Of a stretch of 5,126 bases of DNA, positions 1 to 5,126 are shown piece after piece. Origin of the DNA: Tepidimonas sp. (GTDB lineage Bacteria; Pseudomonadota; Gammaproteobacteria; Burkholderiales; Burkholderiaceae_C); contig JANWZF010000270.1 in the NCBI GenBank assembly GCA_025054905.1, forward strand, positions 1-5,126, in the 5' to 3' direction. The notes below the pieces were generated by a model. That model was not told the DNA's origin and did no database searches. It worked only from the letters and a program-made list of their open reading frames with translations. Position 1 is the stretch's first letter. The number at the start of each line of letters is the position of its first letter. The position numbers and the translations under genes were made by a program.

Positions 1-681
1 GGCTCGCTGTACATCCAAGGAGCCGCCAGCATGTCAGCCGTCTGGGCGCTGCAGCCGCAGCCCGGAGAACATATCCTGGATCTGGCCGCCGCCCCGGGCG
101 GCAAAACCGCGCTGCTGGCCGCGCTGATGCAAAACAGCGGGCGCATCGCAGCCGTCGAGCCGGTGCGGGCGCGCTTCTTCCGTTTGCGGGCCAATCTGCA
201 GCGACTAGGGGTGACCAACGCTCGCCTCTACCTGACGGACGGCACCGTCGTGGGGCGGCGCGTACCACAGCGCTTCGATCGGGTGCTCTTGGATGCCCCC
301 TGCTCCAGCGAAGCCCAGTTCACGCGGCTGGATCCCACCTCATGGGCACACTGGAGCCCGCGCAAAGTGCGCGCCAGTGCCGCGTTGCAGGCGCGCCTGC
401 TGCGATCCGCAGTGCAGGCGCTGCGGCCCGGCGGTGTGCTCGTCTACAGCACCTGTTCGATGTCACCGCAGGAAAACGAGCTGGTGCTGGATGCGCTGCT
501 GCGCGAGCAGCCCGAACTGCAGGTCGATCCCCTGCCGTGGCCCTGCCCGCTGCCGTCCATCCCGGGCCTGACCGAGTGGGAGAAACGGGCCCTGCACCCC
601 GGATTGCAACACGCGCGCAGGGTGCTTCCAACCTGCTGGACTGACGCCTTTTTCATCGCGCGGTTGCGCAAGGGCGGTTGA
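1..681 (+). CDS. RsmB/NOP family SAM-dependent RNA cytosine-C5 methyltransferase (5' end outside window)
   Basis: This is the C-terminal 226 codons of an RNA m5C methyltransferase, which uses S-adenosylmethionine to methylate C5 of a cytosine in rRNA or tRNA in the cytoplasm. The frame is open from base 1, and the codons before the ATG at 31 read GSLYIQGAAS, the usual lead-in to the catalytic domain in this family, so the ATG at 31 is internal and not the start. Counting from base 1, the SAM-binding loop LDLAAAPGGKT is at residues 26-36. The motif II acidic residue is E53, motif IV DAPCS is at 98-102 (release cysteine C101, codon 301-303), and motif VI STCS holds the catalytic cysteine C152 (codon 454-456). 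The tail ARRVLPT...DAFFIARLRK is the typical family ending, so the 3' end is intact. The exact target cannot be told: the SSEAQF sequence after motif IV differs from what I recall of RsmF (SGEG), so I give no gene symbol. It converges on the transporter gene, 24 bp away. Confidence 0.93.
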   Translation, partial: GSLYIQGAASMSAVWALQPQPGEHILDLAAAPGGKTALLAALMQNSGRIAAVEPVRARFFRLRANLQRLGVTNARLYLTDGTVVGRRVPQRFDRVLLDAPCSSEAQFTRLDPTSWAHWSPRKVRASAALQARLLRSAVQALRPGGVLVYSTCSMSPQENELVLDALLREQPELQVDPLPWPCPLPSIPGLTEWEKRALHPGLQHARRVLPTCWTDAFFIARLRKGG

Positions 682-696
682 CCGTGGCCACCGCCC
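672..696. terminator. Short GC-rich hairpin between convergent genes, possible bidirectional terminator
   Basis: GGGCGGT (672-678) pairs perfectly with ACCGCCC (690-696) around an 11-base loop. It overlaps the end of the methyltransferase gene and lies just past the stop of the opposing transporter gene. An alternative 6-bp stem TGACCG/CGGTCA (679-684 with 703-708) joins the two stop codons. Neither stem is followed by a T-run on either strand, so intrinsic termination is uncertain. The call rests mainly on its position between convergent stops. Confidence 0.3.
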
Positions 697-705
697 GGGT
701 CGCGG

Positions 706-1935
706 TCATGCGTTGCGCGTGCGTTCGCCGACCGCCAGCGCGGCCAGGGTGGCCAGCAGCAATGTGGCCGCACCGGCGGCCAACGTGGCAGCGTACCAAC
801 CGTGGTCCATCAACACCCCGAACAGCAGCGGGGCCAGCGCAAACCCGGTGTCCAGCCCGGAGTACACGGTACCGTAGACCCGACCGGTGGCGCCTGGGGG
901 TGTGGCACGACGGATCAGCAGATCGCGGCTCGGACCACCGATGCCGATGGCCAGCCCGGTTACCGCCAGCGCCACCATCGTGCCGGAGCCTCCGAGCCAA
1001 CCCGTGGAGGCCAGCGCCATCAACAACGCACCGGTGGCCATCGTCAATGCCACCACCCGATCGACCGCCGCCGACCGCGCAGCCACCCATCCCCCTAGCA
1101 GCATGCCCACCGCCCCAGCCAACATGTAGGCGGTCACGGTCAGGGTGGCGGTGTGCAGCGGCACCGCGTGCATCGCTTGCAGAATCGAGCTCGCGTAGGT
1201 CTGCACCACCGCCAGCGTCATCGTCGACAGCAAAAAGAATCCAAAACACCACCACACCACCGACCGACGCCAAAACGCCAGGTCGTCCGCCGCGGATGGG
1301 TTCGCCGAACGGCGCACCACCTGGGTGGCCAGGTGCTCACGCTGCCAGCCCAGCAACGCCAACACCGCCAGATACACCCCGATCGCCGCCCAGTAGGCGC
1401 TGCGCCAGTGATCCAGCGCCGCCAAGCCCACCAGGAACACCGGGGCCAGCGCCCAGCCGAGGTTGCCGGTCAGACCATGCACACTGAACGCGTAACCCAG
1501 ACGCTGGGGCGTGACGCGTTGGTTGAGGATCGAAAAATCCACCGGGTGAAACGGTGCGTTGCCCAAGCCAGCCAGCACCGCGGCCAGCAGCAAGCTGGCA
1601 TAACCCTGCGCCGTGGCTGCCGCCAGCGCCGAGCCGATGAAACACAGGATCGACGCAAACAGGACCGGGCGAGCCCCCACACGATCGACGAGAAAGCCCG
1701 ACAGCGCCTGCCCTACCCCAGAAATGATGAAAAACAGGCTCGTCAGCAGCCCGACCTGGGAGTAGCTCAGGCCGAACTCGCGCATGAAGACCGGAAACAG
1801 CGGCGCCAGCAGCAAATGCGAAAAGTGCGACGTGGCATGCGCCAGCCCGACCAGACCGATCACCCGCACGTCCTGCTGCCACGACGTCGGGGCTGGGGCA
1901 ACGGGCGTCGCTGACGGCGGAATCGACAGGGCCAT
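706..1935 (-). CDS. Major facilitator superfamily transporter, Fsr (fosmidomycin resistance)-like
   Basis: This is an inner-membrane secondary transporter of 409 residues, normal length for a 12-helix MFS protein, with hydrophobic segments along its whole length. A short proline/alanine-rich tail (1-22) precedes helix 1 (about 24-50, rich in histidines: H33, H37, H40). The MFS signature loop between helices 2 and 3 is at 80-92, G-F-L-V-D-R-V-G-A-R, with D84 and R89. The GLGNAPFHP motif (123-131) and the following HGLTGN stretch (153-158) recall the Fsr fosmidomycin-resistance branch, by memory only. A basic central loop (about 215-235) separates the two six-helix halves. The substrate is unknown; efflux of a drug or metabolite and uptake of an organic acid are both possible. 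I chose the ATG at 1935. The frame stays open to an ATG at 2010, but that start would add 25 unconvincing residues and overlap the divergent dehydrogenase gene. No good Shine-Dalgarno precedes 1935. Confidence 0.9.
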   Translation of the reverse strand: MALSIPPSATPVAPAPTSWQQDVRVIGLVGLAHATSHFSHLLLAPLFPVFMREFGLSYSQVGLLTSLFFIISGVGQALSGFLVDRVGARPVLFASILCFIGSALAAATAQGYASLLLAAVLAGLGNAPFHPVDFSILNQRVTPQRLGYAFSVHGLTGNLGWALAPVFLVGLAALDHWRSAYWAAIGVYLAVLALLGWQREHLATQVVRRSANPSAADDLAFWRRSVVWWCFGFFLLSTMTLAVVQTYASSILQAMHAVPLHTATLTVTAYMLAGAVGMLLGGWVAARSAAVDRVVALTMATGALLMALASTGWLGGSGTMVALAVTGLAIGIGGPSRDLLIRRATPPGATGRVYGTVYSGLDTGFALAPLLFGVLMDHGWYAATLAAGAATLLLATLAALAVGERTRNA

Positions 1936-2002
1936 TCCGACATGGTAGCCGCTGTGGGCCCGCGGCGCCGACACGGGGGCGACAGCGGGCACAATGCCCC
2001 CC
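1936..2002. promoter_or_regulatory. Divergent control region between transporter and hydroxyacid dehydrogenase genes
   Basis: These 67 bp separate the two divergent start codons and must contain the upstream signals of both genes, unless the transporter starts further out. The region is very GC-rich, with short palindromes GGGCCC (1956-1961) and CGGCGCCG (1963-1970). No strong Shine-Dalgarno stands before either ATG. On the + strand, CCGACA (1968-1973) and CACAAT (1990-1995), 16 bp apart, each match four of six sigma-70 consensus bases and would put the transcript start at or next to the ATG at 2003. On the - strand, TACCAT (1947-1942) is a similar weak -10, without a convincing -35. Confidence 0.4.
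1949..1988. repeat. 7-bp inverted repeat, possible operator of the divergent pair
   Basis: CCGCTGT (1949-1955) and ACAGCGG (1982-1988) are perfect reverse complements separated by 26 bp. The centre (1968.5) falls within a base of the midpoint between the two start codons (1935 and 2003), and the right arm lies just upstream of the candidate -10 of the dehydrogenase gene. A regulator binding both arms could control both genes. In GC-rich DNA a 7-bp match of this kind can arise by chance, and no regulator gene lies in the window. Confidence 0.25.
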
Positions 2003-3010
2003 ATGAACATCGTGATCCTCGACGATTACCAGGACGCCGTGCGCAAGCTGGCCTGCGCGCGCAAGCTCGACCCCTACCCGGCCAAGGTGTACACCAACAA
2101 CGTCAAGGGGGTAGGACAGCTGGCGGTGCGGCTGCGCGATGCCGACATCGTCGTGTTGATCCGCGAGCGGACCCAGATCACGCGCCAGCTGCTGGAAAAA
2201 CTCCCGCGTCTGAAGCTGATCGCCCAGACGGGAGCCGTGGGCCCGCATATCGACGTGCAAGCCTGCACCGAACACGGCGTGGCGGTGGCCGAAGGCGTGG
2301 GCGATCCAGTCGCCCCGGCCGAGCTGACTTGGGCCTTGATCATGGCGGCGATGCGGCGCATCCCCCAGTACGTGGCCCACCTCAAGCATGGAGCCTGGCA
2401 GCAATCCGGGTTGAAAGCGGCCTCGATGCCACCCAATTTCGGGCTGGGCATGGTGCTGCGCGGCCGTACCCTGGGCGTTTGGGGCTACGGCCGCATCGGC
2501 CGCCTGGTGGCCGGCTACGGGCGCGCGTTCGGCATGCGGGTGATGGTGTGGGGTCGGCCGGCCAGCTGTGAGCAGGCGGCCGCCGATGGGTTCGAGGTGG
2601 CCGCCAGCCGGGAGGCCCTGTTCGCCGACAGCGATGTGCTCAGCCTGCATTTGCGCCTCAACGACCAGACGCGCGGCTGCGTGCGGTTCGACGACCTGGC
2701 GCGCATGAAGCCCACCGCCTTGCTGGTCAACACCGCGCGCGCCGAACTGATCGAACCCGATGCGCTGGTGGCCGCCCTCAACCGTGGCCGCCCCGGGATG
2801 GCCGCCGTCGACGTCTTCGAAAGCGAGCCGATCCTGCAAGGCCATGCGCTCCTGCGGCTGGAAAACTGCGTCTGCACCCCGCACATCGGTTTCGTCGAAC
2901 TCGACAGCTACGAGAAGTACTTCTCCGCGGCGTTCGACAACGTCGTCAACTACATCAAAGGCACGCCCACCAACATCGTCAACCCGGGCGCGCTGCACGT
3001 GCGGCGCTGA
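2003..3010 (+). CDS. D-2-hydroxyacid dehydrogenase, NAD(P)-dependent
   Basis: This is a cytoplasmic oxidoreductase of 335 residues that interconverts a 2-oxo acid and its D-2-hydroxy acid; the physiological substrate is unknown. The fold is complete: an N-terminal half of the substrate domain, then the nucleotide-binding domain with the glycine loop GYGRIG at 161-166, then a return to the substrate domain. The expected catalytic trio is present: R246 in NTARAEL, E275 in DVFESEP and H294 in TPHIG. After the second strand of the Rossmann fold the sequence is V-M-V-W-G-R (R185), where NAD-specific relatives usually have aspartate, so NADP(H) use is plausible. The start at 2003 gives MNIVILDDY, the normal first strand; an in-frame ATG at 1994 would add only M-P-P. 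Neither has a good Shine-Dalgarno. The gene is divergent from the MFS transporter and converges on the FimV-like gene with 15 bp between stops. Phosphoglycerate dehydrogenase (SerA) is less likely because there is no regulatory ACT domain and the length is short. Confidence 0.92.
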   Translation: MNIVILDDYQDAVRKLACARKLDPYPAKVYTNNVKGVGQLAVRLRDADIVVLIRERTQITRQLLEKLPRLKLIAQTGAVGPHIDVQACTEHGVAVAEGVGDPVAPAELTWALIMAAMRRIPQYVAHLKHGAWQQSGLKAASMPPNFGLGMVLRGRTLGVWGYGRIGRLVAGYGRAFGMRVMVWGRPASCEQAAADGFEVAASREALFADSDVLSLHLRLNDQTRGCVRFDDLARMKPTALLVNTARAELIEPDALVAALNRGRPGMAAVDVFESEPILQGHALLRLENCVCTPHIGFVELDSYEKYFSAAFDNVVNYIKGTPTNIVNPGALHVRR

Positions 3011-3011
3011 C

Positions 3012-3025
3012 GGCTGCCACCAGCC
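3012..3025. terminator. Small hairpin filling the gap between convergent stops
   Basis: GGCTG (3012-3016) pairs with CAGCC (3021-3025) around a four-base loop CCAC. The hairpin occupies nearly all of the 15-bp gap between the stop of the dehydrogenase gene and the stop of the opposing FimV-like gene. The stem has only five pairs and no T-run follows on either strand, so it is at best a weak terminator. The 8-bp palindrome GGGCGCCC (3034-3041), in the end of the FimV-like gene, could add to the structure. Confidence 0.25.
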
Positions 3026-4834
3026 TCAACGTGGGGCGCCCGGCGGGGCAGCCACAGGTGCGGGGGACCAGCCGCTGAAATCGAACTCGATCGTGGAGTC
3101 GGCAGCAGCAGCCTGGGCCGCCGGTGTCGGTTCGGTCATCGGCAGCAACGGCAACAAGTCCAGCACCCCATGCAGGGTGATCAGGTCGTCGAAAGCGGCC
3201 AGCGAGCGCACCGACAGCACCGACTGACCTTGTTCGTCTGGCTGCGATGCCAGCGCCGCCTCCAGCAACGCGCGCGCCTCGTCACCGGGCCAGCAACCCT
3301 GCAGCCGCTGCAGCAGCGCCCGGTCGTCCAGCAGCGTCCCCTGGCGCGCATCGCCCTGCAGCAAGCGGTGGTAATGCTGCTCGTACGTGGTTTGGGCCAA
3401 TCCGACATCCAGACCATGCTCGTTGGCGAGTGCCCACCAACGCAAATACGGCGCTTCCGACGCGCGCGGGTGCGCCAGCACGAAGCTGCGCAACGCCGCC
3501 ACCGCATCGGCGATCTGTCCCAGGTCCTCGAAAAACGCCACTCGCTCCCACAGCTCATGCAGGGCGGCCAGATCCAGCGGCGCTGCGGGCGGGGAGGCTC
3601 TGTCTGGGTCATCCGGTCCGTCGGGTTGGGCGACCGCCTTCTTTCCAGCCGCACCAGGGGGAACATCAGACGACACAGGGACACTAGACCAACCAACCGG
3701 TTCCTCTTCGACCTGCAGGGGCGTGGTCTCATCCCCTTGACGTTCACTGACGACCCGAGGCCGAACCGGCTGGTCGTCGCCCACACCCGCCGCAACGAGC
3801 GGGCTCTGCGGATCGGCCTTTTTCCCGAGCTGGAGGATCGGCTCCAGCTTCCACCAAGGGCGCTTGGGATCGGCGTGTCGCCGAAGCCTTGGTAGTGCCT
3901 GCCAGCCCACCAGCGTGATCGCGAGCAGCCCCAACGCAGCCATCGCAGCTTGATAGTAAGTTGAGGTCTGGTCTCGATCGGCCAACTGGGTCCGCAGGCT
4001 AACGTTTTCCTGCTGAAGCGACTGCAGCTCTTTACGGACAGCTTCTAGGCTTTGCCGCAATTCTTCCTGCTTCTGCCGCTGCGCCTCCTCGTCTTCGGAT
4101 CGATTCAAGCCGACCTCGGGCGAATCACGCCGCTGGAGGAATTCAAGGAAGGCCTCATCCGATTCAAACACCAGGGGTTCTACTTTGAGAGCTGAGCCCG
4201 CGCCTGCTTGCGCCGGCGAGGCCTGCAAACGCTGGGCAAGTCGCCCCCACCATGACAAACCCTCATGCCGAGCGGGGGGCGGGCTAACCTTCCGAGCTTG
4301 GGCCGGGTCCGCGGAAGAGCCCGTCGGGCCCGCCGCTTCGGCCCGCCGAGGTGATGCCTGCCCAGAAGCCGCTGGCGACTTGGCGGAAGAGGACAGCTGT
4401 GTCAATGCCCGATCACCGCTAGCAGCCGGCGTGACCATCGACCGAGAATCCGCGACCGTAGGGGGTGACAGCTGGGCCAGAAGGGTGTAGGACCGCGTAA
4501 AGCTACCCTTGCAGCCCACACTGAGCTGCACGTGGACGTAAGGTTCATCGACGGGACTGACGGTCGTGACCCGCAGTCCTGTCCCCCCCGATCCGCGGTC
4601 GCGCACCATGGAAACCGAGACCTCGCTGGCCGGCAGAGGTGTTTCGCCAAAACGAACCCGCGCCGCCGCGCAAAGGGCACTAGGATCCGCCTCGTCAACC
4701 CCGTGATCACTCGTCACCACGATGTCGAGCGGTCGCCCAATCCACACCGTGCCGATTGCTGCTCCCAAGGTCTGTGCCCTTGCCATCGCCGCGATGGCAA
4801 CCCCAGCACCAACTAGGTAGACCAGCAAACGCAT
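3026..4834 (-). CDS. FimV/HubP-like single-pass membrane protein with periplasmic FimV N-terminal domain
   Basis: This 602-residue protein has the architecture of FimV/HubP proteins, which organise the cell pole and type IV pili in other bacteria; its role here is inferred. A signal peptide (1-20, ending A-R-A) precedes a periplasmic domain (about 21-122) with the FimV-type pattern IGRPLDIVV (32-40) and PVDEPYVHV...RSYTLL (94-119). Two cysteines in that domain, C55 and C108, probably form a disulfide. A low-complexity Ser/Ala/Pro linker follows (about 123-215), then a glutamate/glutamine-rich coiled coil (about 247-289). One membrane helix (about 294-314) leads to a cytoplasmic part: a disordered acidic/proline stretch to about 419, a helical TPR-like segment (about 420-492) and a C-terminal helical region ending near EFDFSGW. 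No LysM repeat is visible, unlike classic FimV. The start at 4834 is preferred over the upstream ATG at 4897 because it begins the signal peptide and has an AGGGA ribosome site seven bases upstream. Confidence 0.8.
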   Translation of the reverse strand: MRLLVYLVGAGVAIAAMARAQTLGAAIGTVWIGRPLDIVVTSDHGVDEADPSALCAAARVRFGETPLPASEVSVSMVRDRGSGGTGLRVTTVSPVDEPYVHVQLSVGCKGSFTRSYTLLAQLSPPTVADSRSMVTPAASGDRALTQLSSSAKSPAASGQASPRRAEAAGPTGSSADPAQARKVSPPPARHEGLSWWGRLAQRLQASPAQAGAGSALKVEPLVFESDEAFLEFLQRRDSPEVGLNRSEDEEAQRQKQEELRQSLEAVRKELQSLQQENVSLRTQLADRDQTSTYYQAAMAALGLLAITLVGWQALPRLRRHADPKRPWWKLEPILQLGKKADPQSPLVAAGVGDDQPVRPRVVSERQGDETTPLQVEEEPVGWSSVPVSSDVPPGAAGKKAVAQPDGPDDPDRASPPAAPLDLAALHELWERVAFFEDLGQIADAVAALRSFVLAHPRASEAPYLRWWALANEHGLDVGLAQTTYEQHYHRLLQGDARQGTLLDDRALLQRLQGCWPGDEARALLEAALASQPDEQGQSVLSVRSLAAFDDLITLHGVLDLLPLLPMTEPTPAAQAAAADSTIEFDFSGWSPAPVAAPPGAPR

Positions 4835-4841
4835 CCTAAGA

Positions 4842-4846
4842 TCCCT
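4842..4846 (-). promoter_or_regulatory. Ribosome binding site deciding the FimV-like start
   Basis: Read on the - strand, AGGGA lies seven bases before the ATG at 4834. It is the clearest Shine-Dalgarno in the window. It favours this start over the in-frame ATG at 4897, which would place 21 extra residues before the signal peptide. Confidence 0.6.
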
Positions 4847-4860
4847 GACAATAAGGTAGA

Positions 4861-4887
4861 GGCATGTCCAGATCGACGGGCATGTCC
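4861..4887. repeat. 9-bp direct repeat with 18-bp period upstream of FimV-like gene
   Basis: GGCATGTCC occurs at 4861-4869 and again, identically, at 4879-4887; on the - strand it reads GGACATGCC. The bases just outside differ, so the match is exactly nine. The 18-bp period is a little under two helical turns, which would place two bound proteins on nearly the same face. It lies 27-53 bp upstream of the FimV-like ATG, where an operator or activator site would be expected. Function is inferred only. Confidence 0.35.
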
Positions 4888-4895
4888 GGGCCAAC

Positions 4896-4905
4896 AAACC
4901 GGTTT
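4896..4905. repeat. 10-bp perfect palindrome AAACCGGTTT, possible operator
   Basis: AAACCGGTTT is its own reverse complement and lies near the middle of the divergent region, 61 bp upstream of the FimV-like start and 45 bp upstream of the dehydrogenase start. Such short palindromes often bind dimeric regulators. One of this length is expected by chance in about one of ten regions this size, so the evidence is modest. Confidence 0.3.
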
Positions 4906-4950
4906 CCCCGATTCTGTCATAGGTCAGTCCTTCCGCATTCCGTTACCCAC

Positions 4951-5126
4951 ATGTTCCAGGTCCAAGATCGTCTCACTTTTCACAACATCGGCGTCGTCGG
5001 CACCGGTGCCATGGGTCGCGGCATCGCCCAGATCGCCGCGCAGGCCGGCTGCACCGTGCACCTGTTCGATGCCCAGCCGGCGGCGGTTGAGGCTGCCTGC
5101 GCGGCGCTGCGTGACACCTGGGACAA
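4951..5126 (+). CDS. 3-hydroxyacyl-CoA dehydrogenase, NAD-binding N-terminus (3' end outside window)
   Basis: The first 58 codons of a fatty-acid or aromatic-acid beta-oxidation type enzyme that oxidises 3-hydroxyacyl-CoA to 3-oxoacyl-CoA with NAD in the cytoplasm. After a ten-residue lead, the Rossmann strand and loop read IGVVGTGAMGRGIAQIAAQAG (residues 13-33), with glycines G17, G19 and G22. The M-G-x-G-I-A-Q pattern is characteristic of this family. D40, at the end of the second strand (HLFDA), indicates NAD rather than NADP. The direct start on the Rossmann domain excludes the large FadB/FadJ fusion, which begins with an enoyl-CoA hydratase domain, so a stand-alone PaaH/Hbd-type protein is likely. 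Whether the rest is one-domain or a double-domain PaaH form cannot be seen. ATG 4951 is the first in-frame start before the motif, but no Shine-Dalgarno is evident. It is divergent from the FimV-like gene. Confidence 0.88.
   Translation, partial: MFQVQDRLTFHNIGVVGTGAMGRGIAQIAAQAGCTVHLFDAQPAAVEAACAALRDTWD

Larger units (their letters stand above)
4835..4950. promoter_or_regulatory. Divergent control region between FimV-like and 3-hydroxyacyl-CoA dehydrogenase genes
   Basis: These 116 bp lie between two divergent starts and are visibly richer in A/T than the flanking genes, as expected for a promoter region. They contain a 9-bp direct repeat (4861-4869, 4879-4887) and a 10-bp palindrome (4896-4905), listed separately. 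I do not see a convincing sigma-70 promoter. The best - strand -10 is TATTGT (4853-4848), which would leave no room for the ribosome site. The best + strand -10 is TGTCAT (4915-4920), with a poor -35 at CCAACA (4891-4896). Promoters of both genes are inferred from position only. Confidence 0.45.

Noticed and set aside
31..33. ATG at 31 as the methyltransferase start
   Set aside because: The frame is open to base 1 and the preceding ten codons carry the conserved lead-in to the catalytic domain, so the real start is outside the window.
678..1487. A 269-codon + strand open frame opposite the transporter gene
   Set aside because: It is dominated by Pro, Arg, Ser and Thr, has no recognisable motif, and lies antisense to a convincing 12-helix transporter.
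1936..2010. A longer start for the transporter at 2010
   Set aside because: The added 25 residues show no helix or signal and the start would lie inside the divergent dehydrogenase gene.
1337..2998. A 553-codon open frame on the - strand spanning parts of the transporter and dehydrogenase genes
   Set aside because: It overlaps two genes with clear family motifs, resembles no family, and is rich in the Gly/Ala/Arg/His composition of a shadow frame in GC-rich DNA.
2003..3010. Phosphoglycerate dehydrogenase (SerA)
   Set aside because: The protein ends directly after the substrate domain with no ACT domain, and the family signature regions are more like general D-2-hydroxyacid dehydrogenases.
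3026..4834. Periplasmic TonB- or SMC-like protein, suggested by the low-complexity linker and coiled coil
   Set aside because: The signal peptide, FimV-type N-terminal pattern, central membrane helix and TPR-like cytoplasmic part fit FimV/HubP better; there is no ATPase motif or TonB C-terminal domain.

Overview
The window is GC-rich, densely coded chromosomal DNA with five protein genes: two cut by the window edges and three complete. There is no sign of RNA genes, CRISPR arrays, insertion sequences or phage. The strong G/C bias at third codon positions, a single-membrane-pass FimV-like protein of the kind I associate with Burkholderiales, and the style of the dehydrogenase all suggest a betaproteobacterium, probably Burkholderiales. 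This placement is judged from remembered family features, not from a search.

Layout from left to right: (1) the 3' part of a SAM-dependent RNA m5C methyltransferase of the RsmB/NOP family on the + strand (1-681); (2) a major facilitator transporter resembling the fosmidomycin-resistance (Fsr) type on the - strand (706-1935); (3) a complete D-2-hydroxyacid dehydrogenase on the + strand (2003-3010); (4) a FimV/HubP-like, single-pass membrane protein on the - strand (3026-4834); (5) the 5' end of a 3-hydroxyacyl-CoA dehydrogenase on the + strand (4951 to the edge).

Strands strictly alternate, so no two adjacent genes here can share an operon. The two convergent junctions are very short (24 and 15 bp between stop codons), and each holds a small GC-rich hairpin without a T-run. 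The two divergent junctions (67 and 116 bp) must hold all the upstream control for the four genes they serve. The first has a 7-bp inverted repeat centred almost exactly between the two start codons. The second has a 9-bp direct repeat with an 18-bp period and a 10-bp perfect palindrome.

The genes do not form an obvious common pathway. The transporter and the hydroxyacid dehydrogenase are divergently paired and might handle a shared small organic acid, but this is only suggested by position. I see no clear evidence of a new multi-gene system. The points most worth a second look are the lineage-type FimV-like protein with its cysteine pair and no visible LysM, the two divergent control regions, and a dehydrogenase whose cofactor-selecting position lacks the usual acidic residue.
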